From an uncultured Oscillospiraceae bacterium (GTDB lineage: Bacteria > Bacillota > Clostridia > Oscillospirales > Oscillospiraceae): DNA of 22,895 nt. Below the pieces are notes generated by a model. It saw nothing but the letters and a program-made list of their open reading frames with translations. It was not told the DNA's origin and did no database searches. Shown here one piece after another: positions 1 through 6,091 of this stretch (its first letter is position 1; each line of letters starts with the position of its first letter). Location: the NCBI GenBank assembly GCA_947628975.1, contig CANRBW010000007.1, positions 1-22,895 on the forward strand, in the 5' to 3' direction. Position numbers and translations under genes: made by a program.

Positions 1-25
1 TTTCAGAGAAAGAGTAGGGAACGCT

Positions 26-793
26 ATGGCACAGCAACGCCGCCGAAAAACCAAACCGCGCAGAAGGGGCCGCCACTCCCGGCTCTACACCCTGCTGTCC
101 GCCGTGCTGATCCTGGCGGCGGTGGCGGTGGCCTGCACCGTCTTCTTCCGGGTGGACACCGTGGAGGTCCAGGGCAACGCCCGCTATACCGACCAGGAGA
201 TCGTGGACGTGGCCGGGGTGGAGACGGGGGACAACCTCTTCGCCCTGCGGCCGGCCTCCATCTCCAGGGAGCTGTGCGGCCGCCTGCCCTACATCCGCTC
301 GGTGACGGTGCGCCGGGTCCTGCCCGACACCCTGTCCATCACCGTCACCGAGGGCAAGGCGGTGGCCGCCGTGGCCCAGGAGGGGCAGTGGTGGCTGGTG
401 GACGAGGACTGCAAGCTCCTGGAGCGGACCGCCTCCGCCGGGGGGCTGCCCACGGTGGAGGGGATCGACCCCCTGGTCCCCGCCCAGGGGACCTATCTGG
501 CCACCGCCGGGGAGCAGAGCTACCGGGTGGAGCGGCTGAGGGAGCTGCTGGCGGCGCTGTCCGAGTGCGGTTTGCTGGACAAGCTGGGCCGGGTGGATCT
601 GACCGAGGACTACCGGGTCACCTTCGTCTACGCCGACAACTTCACCGTCCACCTCTCCCCGGTCACCGAGGAGGGGATGAGCTATTGGCTGCGGCGGTTC
701 GCCGCCGCCGTGGCCGACCCCAGGGTGGACGCCAACCAGCGCTATACCGTGGAGATCATGGACGAGAAGAGCCTGCACTTCGTCCAGGCGTGA
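26..793 (+). CDS. ftsQ: Cell division protein FtsQ/DivIB
   Basis: A 255-residue bitopic division protein that links the periplasm-side divisome (FtsL/DivIC, FtsW/FtsI) to the septum. The sequence shows a basic cytoplasmic tail (residues 1-18, RRRK and RRRGR), one membrane segment (about 20-41), then a POTRA domain starting at FRVDTVEVQGN and running to about residue 112 (pattern Y-I-R-S-V-T-V-R-R-V-L-P-D-T-L-S-I-T-V-T-E, typical of the family), followed by the FtsQ/DivIB beta domain. Length is normal for Firmicute DivIB. The ATG has a modest purine-rich site (GTAGGGA) upstream. Its neighbour is ftsZ, 165 bp downstream, as at the end of dcw clusters, but ftsA is not between them. The gene's own promoter lies outside the window. 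Family assignment is secure from POTRA pattern and context; FtsQ versus DivIB is only a naming choice. Confidence 0.92.
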   Translation: MAQQRRRKTKPRRRGRHSRLYTLLSAVLILAAVAVACTVFFRVDTVEVQGNARYTDQEIVDVAGVETGDNLFALRPASISRELCGRLPYIRSVTVRRVLPDTLSITVTEGKAVAAVAQEGQWWLVDEDCKLLERTASAGGLPTVEGIDPLVPAQGTYLATAGEQSYRVERLRELLAALSECGLLDKLGRVDLTEDYRVTFVYADNFTVHLSPVTEEGMSYWLRRFAAAVADPRVDANQRYTVEIMDEKSLHFVQA

Positions 794-808
794 AAAAACC
801 GGGCCGGG

Positions 809-831
809 GAGAAAAAAACGTCTTTTTTCTC
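809..831 (+). other. A/T hairpin after ftsQ, possible weak terminator
   Basis: GAGAAAAAA (809-817) can pair with TTTTTTCTC (823-831) around a short loop, just after the ftsQ stop and just before the ftsZ promoter. The T-run sits in the arm rather than after a GC stem, so termination is only possible, not clear. Confidence 0.35.
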
Positions 832-860
832 TTGACCTGTGTATAGAAAAAGGATACAAT
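832..860 (+). promoter_or_regulatory. Sigma-A promoter of ftsZ
   Basis: The -35 box TTGACC (832-837) and -10 box TACAAT (855-860) are separated by 17 bp. The predicted start near 867 gives ftsZ a leader of about 90 nt, so ftsZ can be transcribed independently of ftsQ. Confidence 0.8.
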
Positions 861-886
861 AAAAGACAACGACCGCAACATATAGC

Positions 887-914
887 CGGTTGGCCCCGGT
901 GGGGCACACAACCG
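887..914 (+). other. Two-tier hairpin in the ftsZ leader
   Basis: An outer stem CGGTTG/CAACCG (887-892 with 909-914) encloses an inner stem GCCCC/GGGGC (893-897 with 901-905) with a GGT loop. It lies inside the predicted 5' leader of ftsZ, about 30 nt before the Shine-Dalgarno site. There is no T-run, so it is not a terminator; it could stabilise or modulate the messenger. Confidence 0.5.
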
Positions 915-958
915 CTTGTATATCCTGTGTATATTTCTTTACTTAGGAGGGGCGCGAC

Positions 959-2071
959 ATGGCGTTTCAGATGGACCCGGGCGTGACCGGTATGGACGTG
1001 ATCAAGGTCATCGGCGTGGGCGGCGCGGGCAACAACGTGGTCAACCGCATGGTCCGCAGTGGCGTGAAGGGCGTGGAGTTCATCGCCGTGAATACCGACC
1101 GGCAGGCCCTGGAGGTCTCCGCCGCCACCTATAAGATCCAGATCGGGGAAAAGCTCACCGGCGGGAAGGGGGCCGGGTCCGACCCCGACATGGGCCGCAA
1201 GTCCGCCGAGGAGAGCCGGGCCCAAATCAGCAAGTCCCTGGAGGGCACCGATATGGTCTTCATCACCGCCGGGATGGGCGGCGGCACCGGCACCGGGGCG
1301 GCCCCCATCGTGGCCGACATCGCCAAGGAGATGGGGATCCTCACCGTGGGGGTGGTCACCAAACCCTTCCACTTTGAGGGCACCCGCCGCATGACCCAGG
1401 CGGAGATGGGGATCGCGGAGCTGCGCACCAAGGTGGACTCCCTGGTCATCATCCCCAACGAGCGTCTGCGCTACGCCACCGACCAGAAGCTCACCTTCGC
1501 CAACGCCTTCGAGATCGCCGACGACGTGCTGCGCCAGGCGGTGCAGTCGGTGTCCGACCTCATCACCAACACCGGGTTCATCAACCTGGACTTCGCCGAC
1601 GTCACCGCCGTGATGAAGGACGCGGGCATGGCCCACATGGGCGTGGGCCGGGCCGCGGGGAAGAACAAGGCGGAGGAGGCCGCCCGGATGGCGGTGTCCA
1701 GCCCCCTGCTGGAGGTGCCCATCAACGGGGCCAAGGGGGTCATCGTCAACGTCACGGGCTCGCTGGATATGGACCTGGACGAGGTCACCGTGGCGGTGGA
1801 TATGGTCCGGGAGATGGCCGACCCGGACGCCCGGTTCATCTTCGGCGCCGCCTTCGACGAGAGCCTGGAGGACGAGCTGCTCATCACCGTCATCGCCACC
1901 GGCTTTGACGGGGCGGGGGGGAGCAATCCCCTGCCGGGGGACGCGCCCTTCAGCCGCAAGGGGGAGGCCGCCCCGGAGGGCCAGCAGGCCCCGGAGGCCC
2001 CCGCCGCCAAGCCCGGCGACGACGGGGACGACTTCGAGAAGGTCCTGCGGATCTTCACGCGTGGCAGCTGA
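959..2071 (+). CDS. ftsZ: Cell division protein FtsZ
   Basis: A tubulin-like GTPase of 370 residues that polymerises into the cytoplasmic Z ring and recruits the divisome. Visible motifs: the N-terminal nucleotide-binding loop GVGGAGNNVVNRM (about 19-31), the tubulin signature GMGGGTGTGAAP (105-116), and the T7 synergy loop region NLDFADVTAVMKDAG. The GTPase core ends near residue 317; a short low-complexity linker rich in P, A, G and E follows, then an acidic/hydrophobic tail DDGDDFEKVLRIFTRGS in the position of the conserved C-terminal peptide that binds membrane tethers. The start is fixed by AGGAGGG 7 nt upstream of the ATG. It has its own promoter (832-860). In B. subtilis the gene before ftsZ is ftsA; here it is ftsQ, so the membrane tether (FtsA or SepF) must be encoded elsewhere. 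Confidence 0.98.
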   Translation: MAFQMDPGVTGMDVIKVIGVGGAGNNVVNRMVRSGVKGVEFIAVNTDRQALEVSAATYKIQIGEKLTGGKGAGSDPDMGRKSAEESRAQISKSLEGTDMVFITAGMGGGTGTGAAPIVADIAKEMGILTVGVVTKPFHFEGTRRMTQAEMGIAELRTKVDSLVIIPNERLRYATDQKLTFANAFEIADDVLRQAVQSVSDLITNTGFINLDFADVTAVMKDAGMAHMGVGRAAGKNKAEEAARMAVSSPLLEVPINGAKGVIVNVTGSLDMDLDEVTVAVDMVREMADPDARFIFGAAFDESLEDELLITVIATGFDGAGGSNPLPGDAPFSRKGEAAPEGQQAPEAPAAKPGDDGDDFEKVLRIFTRGS

Positions 2072-2105
2072 GAAACACGCCCCCACACCGCAAGGAGAAA
2101 AACGG

Positions 2106-2477
2106 CCAGCTTTGAAGACCTCCCTCGGATCCCCCACGAAAGGTGAAAGAGCAAGAAAGTTGCCGGGAGGAGAGGACGGAGCCAGCTTTGAAGACCTCCC
2201 TCGGATCCCCCACGGAACGTGAAAGAGCAAAAAAGAGCAAAAAAGGTGCCGGGAGGAGAGGGCGGAGCCAGCTTTGAAGACCTCCCTCGGATCCCCACGA
2301 AAGGTGAAAGAGCAAGAAAGTTGCCGGGAGGAGAGGGCGGAGCCAGCTTTGAAGAGTCCTCTCGGATCCCCCACGAAAGGTGAAAGAGCAAGAAAGTTGC
2401 CGGGAGGAGAGGGCGGAGCCAGCTTTGAAGACCTCTCTCGGATCCTCTACGAAAGGTGAAAGAGCAAAAAAGGAGGG
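2106..2477 (+). repeat. Tandem array of a ~76 bp repeat (about 4.8 copies)
   Basis: Units begin at 2106 (76 bp), 2182 (86 bp), 2268 (75 bp), 2343 (76 bp) and 2419 (partial, about 59 bp). Each starts CCAGCTTTGAAGA, followed by a CTCGGATCC core, then GTGAAAGAGCAA, then GCCGGGAGGAGAG. Copies differ at a handful of positions. Unit 2 is longer because GAGCAAAAAA is duplicated inside it. The last unit loses its GCCGGGAGGAGAG part and grades directly into the AGGAGGGG ribosome binding site of the next gene. The unit length is not a multiple of three, the array follows the ftsZ stop, and no Shine-Dalgarno-led frame crosses it, so I read it as non-coding. This fills the 414-base gap between ftsZ and the DUF1508 gene; nothing else is visible there. 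Whether the unit also occurs elsewhere in the genome cannot be seen. Confidence 0.9.
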
Positions 2478-2485
2478 GGACTATT

Positions 2486-2851
2486 ATGGGGAAGTTTGTC
2501 ATTCGCACCACCGCCACCGGCATCAAGTTCGATTTGAAAGCGGACAACGGAGAGGTCATCGCCACCAGCGAAGTGTACAGTTCCAAGGACTCTTGCCTCA
2601 AGGGTGTGGCCAGCGTGCGCAAGCACGCCCCCGCCGCCGCCGTGGAGGACCAGACCGTGGCCGGAGAACCCTGCAAGCACCCCAAGTTTGAGATCTACAC
2701 CGACAAGGCCGGGGAGTTTCGCTTCCGCCTGAAAGCCCCCAACGGCCAGATCGTGGCGGTGGGGGAGGGATACTCCAGCAAGGCCGCCTGCCTCAAGGGC
2801 GTGGCCAGCGTCCAGGCCAACGCCGCCGGCGCCCCGGTGGAGGAACTCTGA
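2486..2851 (+). CDS. YegP-family protein with two DUF1508 repeats
   Basis: A 121-residue cytoplasmic protein made of two copies of the DUF1508/YegP domain. Copy 1 is about residues 3-48 (KFVIRTTATGIKFDLKADN ... SSKDSCLKGVASV); copy 2 is about 64-112 (KFEIYTDKAGEFRFRLKAPN ... SSKAACLKGVASV). Both keep the family's hallmark FxFxLKAxNG...Y(S)SK.xCLKGV pattern. Structures of YegP-type proteins show an intertwined beta fold; the biochemical function is not established, so none is assigned. The start is chosen at the ATG with AGGAGGGG 7 nt upstream; an in-frame GTG ten codons earlier lies in the repeat array and has no ribosome binding site. The gene is flanked by the repeat array and a strong terminator, so it probably forms its own unit. 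No clear sigma-A promoter is visible in the repeats. Confidence 0.9.
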   Translation: MGKFVIRTTATGIKFDLKADNGEVIATSEVYSSKDSCLKGVASVRKHAPAAAVEDQTVAGEPCKHPKFEIYTDKAGEFRFRLKAPNGQIVAVGEGYSSKAACLKGVASVQANAAGAPVEEL

Positions 2852-2863
2852 GCGAACCCCACC

Positions 2864-2980
2864 CCACGGGACAGACCGGCTGAAGGCCGAAACGCAAAAA
2901 GACCTACGGGGGGACCAACACGGTGAGTCCGAAACCTTCCTCCGTGGGACAGACCAGTTGAAGACAATACGCACAAAAGG
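2864..2980 (+). repeat. Degenerate direct repeat pair, ~77 bp apart
   Basis: The element GGGACAGACCGGCTGAAG followed by a purine-rich stretch (about 2868-2902) recurs as GGGACAGACCAGTTGAAG plus a similar stretch (about 2945-2980). The period (77 bp) is close to that of the upstream array but the sequence is different. It lies between the DUF1508 stop and the terminator; no coding frame is apparent. Confidence 0.6.
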
Positions 2981-3013
2981 ATGGCGCGCGGGGCGCGCCA
3001 TCCTTTTGTTGTT
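2975..3013 (+). terminator. Intrinsic terminator after the DUF1508 gene
   Basis: AAAAGGATGGCGCGC (2975-2989) pairs perfectly with GCGCGCCATCCTTTT (2993-3007) around a GGG loop, a 15-bp stem followed by a T-rich tail (TTTTGTTGTTTT). It lies between convergent genes and might also slow transcripts arriving on the minus strand, though the minus-side tail is poor in T. Confidence 0.9.
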
Positions 3014-3031
3014 TTGTGGTTGGACCGGAGG

Positions 3032-5467
3032 TCAGGACGGATCCGGGGCTTTCGTCTCCGTCTCCGGGTCCGTTTTCGGGTCCGTGGCCCGGGTTCGGGC
3101 CTCCGAGGGGGTCGGGGAGGCGTTGGCGAAGAACCAGATCAGCTCCCCCTGCTTGTCCCCGGCCCGGCGGGGATAGCGGATCTGGAGCAGGGTGGGGTCG
3201 CCGTCGATCCGGCGGAACTGGAGGTCCAGAGAGCCCTGCTTCTCCAGGAGGGGGAGCACCGCGTCGTACTGACAGCAGGCCAGGAGACGCTGGCGGTCGT
3301 CGGGGTGGACGTGGCTCTGGACGTAGAGGGTCATGGCGCCCCGGAAGCTGTACTCCGCCTCCTTCAGCTGCGCTTCAAAGTTGGGCAGGGCGACGATGGA
3401 GCGGCAGCTGTCCTTCTGGGGATCCACGAAGTAGACCCCCCGGAGGTGGGGGACCAGATAGGACAGCAGGGTGTCCGCGTCCCGCTTGGCGGAGAGGGTC
3501 TGCTCCAGACGGGTGTTCAGGTTGCGCATCTGCCGCTCCCCGCCCTTGTGGGCGTAGAACTCCGCCTTGGCCTTGCGCATGGCCGCCTCGGCGGCGGCCA
3601 CCACCGACTGGATCTGGAACTCGCCCCGGCGGCACTCCACCCCCACCGAGACGGTGTAGCCGCACTTCTCCACCGCCTCCTCCATCTTCCGGGCCTTGCG
3701 GTCCAGCTCCTCCTGGGGCATGGCGGTGACCAGCACGGCGAACTCGTCCCCGCCCAGGCGGAAGACGTCCTTTTTGTTGAAGGAGGCCAACAGCGCGTCG
3801 GCCACCGAGCGGAGCATCTCGTCCCCCGCATCGTGGCCCAGGTGGTTGTTGATCTCGTGGAGGCCGTTGACGTCGATGTACACACACCCCACCATGCCGC
3901 CCTCCATCTCGGACAACTCGTCCAGACGGGCGTGGTAGCTGGTGCGGTTCATCAGGCCGGTGAGGTCGTCCACCTGGCTGATGTAGGAGAGGGTCTGGTA
4001 GTTCTGCCGGTTCTCCGCCGCCATGGAGAAGATCATGGCGACCTGCTCCAGGGGCTCGGTGTCCACCCACAGGATGTCCGGATTCACCGCCACCAGCACG
4101 CCCATGGGCTTTTTGCCGCCCAGGGCGTCCAGCCGGACCGCCATCAGGCCCCGGATCCCCATCTCCTGGGCGGCGCGCCGGTCCTCGTCCTTCCAGAGGA
4201 AGGGGCGGGAGCTGAAAAACTGCCCGTCGGTCAGCACCGTCTCGGTGATCTGGGGGAAGAAGGACTGGAGATTGGCCCGCCTGGGGGGGACCTTGGTGGC
4301 GGAGCCGCTCAGGCTCTGGAGGAGGAGAGCGTCGTCGCCGGTGAGGCCGTAGTAGGCCACCGCGTCGGCGGTGAGGTAGTTGACGATGATCCACAGCGCC
4401 CGCTCAAAGGCACCGGGGTCCACGTGGGCCTGGAACAGGGCCTGCTGGACGTCCAGCATGTACCGCTCGCCCTGGAGCTGGAGGTTGGTGCGGGCCTGGC
4501 GGCGGCGCACGTCCCGGAAGAACCAGAACAGGAAGATGGAGAAGGAGGTCACCACCAGGGCGATGAGGAGGATGAAGAGCCAGAAGACGGTGGTGGACTG
4601 GGCGAAGGCCAGGTCCTCGTCCACCGAGAGCATGACCATCCAGTCGTCAAAGCCCACCGGGGCGTAGCAGAGGTAGTCGTTGCTGTTGGAGCTGGAGCTG
4701 CGGGTGATGGTGACGCCGCCGTGGCCGGTGCGGGCCTCGCGGAAGAACTGCTCCTTGCTGTACCCGCGGGTGAACAGATAACTCTCCATATCCCGGAGGT
4801 TGCCGGGCTTTTCGTGGTCGGGGTCGATGAGGTAGTTGCCCGTCTCACTCTCCATCAGGTAGAGCTTGGCCTTCCCGTCGTAGGCGTTCACGGGGAAGGC
4901 TTTTTCCAGCCGGTCGGAGCGGAGGACGCCGCACAGCATGGCCACGGTCTGGTCGTTCCGGCGCACCGGGACGAAGAGCCGGACGATCTGCTGGTCGGGG
5001 GCGAGCTGGTCCAGGGACCGGCGGGTGACCCCGGTGCCCTCCGCGGCCAGCTTGTCGTAGGAGAGGGTGGGGTCGTGCTGGATGCCGTGGGCGGTGTACA
5101 TCGTGCCGTCGGGGAGGACGAGCTCCAGCCGGGAGAGCATGCTGATGTCGCTGAGGGTGGAGAGGAGCTGGGTGCCCCGCTCCTCCGACTCCAGACAGCG
5201 GTCGTAGATCAGGTCGGAGACCTTGTTCAGGTAGGTCTTGGCCCGGTCCACCGCCTGGAGGACCTGGTGGCCGGCGGTCTCGGTGTGCTCCTGGAGGCGG
5301 GTGGCGCAGCCCTGGCGCTCCAGACGGTAATACTGGAAGAAGAACCCCGCCAGGACCAAAGCCAGCACCACCATCAGGAGGAAGGAGGCCTGCAGCTGTC
5401 GGTCTTTTTTCGCCCTGCGCCGCTTCGGCTTGGACGCGGTCTCGGTCTTGGACTTGGTCTTCTTCAC
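3032..5467 (-). CDS. Membrane-bound Cache-like sensor diguanylate cyclase (GGDEF)
   Basis: An 811-residue signalling protein predicted to make cyclic di-GMP. Order of parts: basic cytoplasmic start, membrane helix 1 (about 27-46), extracellular sensor of about 240 residues resembling a double Cache domain (ends ...GNYLIDPD...YAPVGFDDWMVMLSVDEDLAFAQS), membrane helix 2 (about 290-316), a GAF-like segment (about 345-480), a GGDEF domain with DDLTGLMNR and an intact GGDEF signature (residues 572-576), and a C-terminal PAS-like region (about 665-790). No EAL or HD-GYP domain is present. The product-inhibition RxxD motif is absent from its usual place before GGDEF. The GTG start at 5467 is preferred: an in-frame ATG at 5515 lies almost on the predicted transcription start and lacks a ribosome binding site, while AAAGGA precedes the GTG (spacing rather long, 13 nt). 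It stands alone, convergent with the DUF1508 gene. Confidence 0.9.
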   Translation of the reverse strand: MKKTKSKTETASKPKRRRAKKDRQLQASFLLMVVLALVLAGFFFQYYRLERQGCATRLQEHTETAGHQVLQAVDRAKTYLNKVSDLIYDRCLESEERGTQLLSTLSDISMLSRLELVLPDGTMYTAHGIQHDPTLSYDKLAAEGTGVTRRSLDQLAPDQQIVRLFVPVRRNDQTVAMLCGVLRSDRLEKAFPVNAYDGKAKLYLMESETGNYLIDPDHEKPGNLRDMESYLFTRGYSKEQFFREARTGHGGVTITRSSSSNSNDYLCYAPVGFDDWMVMLSVDEDLAFAQSTTVFWLFILLIALVVTSFSIFLFWFFRDVRRRQARTNLQLQGERYMLDVQQALFQAHVDPGAFERALWIIVNYLTADAVAYYGLTGDDALLLQSLSGSATKVPPRRANLQSFFPQITETVLTDGQFFSSRPFLWKDEDRRAAQEMGIRGLMAVRLDALGGKKPMGVLVAVNPDILWVDTEPLEQVAMIFSMAAENRQNYQTLSYISQVDDLTGLMNRTSYHARLDELSEMEGGMVGCVYIDVNGLHEINNHLGHDAGDEMLRSVADALLASFNKKDVFRLGGDEFAVLVTAMPQEELDRKARKMEEAVEKCGYTVSVGVECRRGEFQIQSVVAAAEAAMRKAKAEFYAHKGGERQMRNLNTRLEQTLSAKRDADTLLSYLVPHLRGVYFVDPQKDSCRSIVALPNFEAQLKEAEYSFRGAMTLYVQSHVHPDDRQRLLACCQYDAVLPLLEKQGSLDLQFRRIDGDPTLLQIRYPRRAGDKQGELIWFFANASPTPSEARTRATDPKTDPETETKAPDPS

Positions 5468-5523
5468 CGGACACCCACCGTCCTTTTTGGGGGATTTTCC
5501 AGGGGGACACACCATATATGGAC

Positions 5524-5553
5524 AGTATACCAAATTCCCAGGGGTCTTGGCAA
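5524..5553 (-). promoter_or_regulatory. Sigma-A promoter of the GGDEF gene
   Basis: On the minus strand, -35 TTGCCA (5553-5548) and -10 TATACT (5529-5524) are spaced by 18 bp, preceded by an A/T-rich stretch (5554-5580) that could act as an UP element. The predicted start near 5517 leaves a leader of about 50 nt before the GTG at 5467. Confidence 0.75.
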
Positions 5554-5653
5554 TAAAAATTTGAAAATTTCCACAAAAAAATACCCCCGCCGGGCCGGGG
5601 ACGGCCCGCCGGAGGGGAAAGGAACCGCCCGGAGGGGACGGCCCCGCCGGAGG

Positions 5654-5720
5654 GAAAAAACGAAACGCCCGGACAGGGGGACCGCGGCGCGGGGCCGGGG
5701 GATCCGTTCTGTCCGGGCGT
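5654..5720 (-). terminator. Intrinsic terminator of the tRNA-Ser unit
   Basis: On the minus strand ACGCCCGGACAG (5720-5709) pairs perfectly with CTGTCCGGGCGT (5676-5665), a 12-bp stem with a long GC-rich loop, followed by TTTCGTTTTTT. It starts three bases after the tRNA 3' end. Confidence 0.88.
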
Positions 5721-5722
5721 TG

Positions 5723-5814
5723 TGGCGCAGTGGGAGGGATTCGAACCCTCGGACGGCTTTTGACCGTCACACGATTTCCAGTCGTGCTCGTTATGACCTC
5801 TTCGATACCACTGC
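5723..5814 (-). tRNA. tRNA-Ser (anticodon GGA)
   Basis: A 92-nt class II tRNA. The acceptor arms GCAGTGG and CCACTGC pair over 7 bp, followed by discriminator G and an encoded CCA. The anticodon arm CACGA-CTGGAAA-TCGTG gives anticodon GGA, reading UCC/UCU serine codons. The long variable arm (GACGG...CCGTC) is the serine hallmark, and the T arm is GAGGG-TTCGAAT-CCCTC. It has its own promoter and terminator and is not part of a tRNA cluster in this window. Confidence 0.97.
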
Positions 5815-5855
5815 AGGTCATAGGAAAGCTGCCGCGCTTCGCAACAGCGAGTGTT

Positions 5856-5884
5856 ATTATACCCCGCTTTCCCCGTGAAGTCAA
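5856..5884 (-). promoter_or_regulatory. Consensus sigma-A promoter of tRNA-Ser
   Basis: On the minus strand, -35 TTGACT (5884-5879) and a perfect -10 TATAAT (5861-5856) are spaced by 17 bp. The predicted start near 5849 gives a pre-tRNA leader of about 35 nt. It is divergent from the punA promoter 50 bp away. Confidence 0.9.
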
Positions 5885-5933
5885 GGTATTTTTTGAATTT
5901 TCGCCCCGGAAGGGGGAAAGGGGCGGGGCGCTC

Positions 5934-5962
5934 TTGCCTTTCGGGGCGGGACGGGGTATAAT
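5934..5962 (+). promoter_or_regulatory. Sigma-A promoter of the punA operon
   Basis: The -35 box TTGCCT (5934-5939) and a perfect -10 TATAAT (5957-5962) have a 17-bp spacer. The predicted start near 5969 gives a leader of about 120 nt. The -10 box lies inside a 31-bp palindrome described separately. Confidence 0.85.
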
Positions 5963-5985
5963 AACCATAAGATGGCTATTATACC
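5955..5985 (+). promoter_or_regulatory. 31-bp palindrome over the punA -10/+1, candidate operator
   Basis: GGTATAATAACCAT (5955-5968) and ATGGCTATTATACC (5972-5985) are inverted repeats with one mismatch in 14 and a 3-base centre (AAG). The palindrome covers the -10 box and the predicted transcription start, the classical place for a repressor operator. The regulator is unknown. Confidence 0.6.
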
Positions 5986-6039
5986 AAAATGCCGCCTTTG
6001 CTCCCGCTCTTCGGGCGGAACCGCGAAGGATGGCGCTTG

Positions 6040-6062
6040 ATCCCGCACCGCCGGCGCGGGAT
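6040..6062 (+). other. Small hairpin in the punA leader
   Basis: ATCCCGC (6040-6046) pairs with GCGGGAT (6056-6062). There is no T-run after it. No recognised purine riboswitch consensus is seen in the leader. Confidence 0.35.
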
Positions 6063-6091
6063 ACCACACCGCGGATAAGGGGGAACCGGGA

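Noticed and set aside
2106..2477. The repeat array as a CRISPR
   Set aside because: Whole units repeat without unique spacers, and the unit is far longer than a CRISPR repeat. No cas genes are present.
2055..2685. Repeat-encoded small proteins (for example LLFHLSWGIR... on the minus strand)
   Set aside because: The unit length shifts the frame from copy to copy and no start site fits. Such frames are by-products of the repeat.
5580..5653. GC-rich stretch with three CCGGAGGG motifs between the GGDEF promoter and the tRNA terminator
   Set aside because: It has no coding frame or convincing structure of its own and is probably spacer sequence.
2981..5878. A 965-codon open frame on the plus strand
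   Set aside because: It is the antisense shadow of the GGDEF gene in GC-rich DNA: Val/Gly/Leu/His-rich, no domain pattern, no ribosome binding site, and it runs through the tRNA-Ser gene.
5969..6091. Purine riboswitch in the punA leader
   Set aside because: The conserved loop sequences of the guanine/adenine aptamer are not found. Only a short hairpin and the promoter palindrome are seen.
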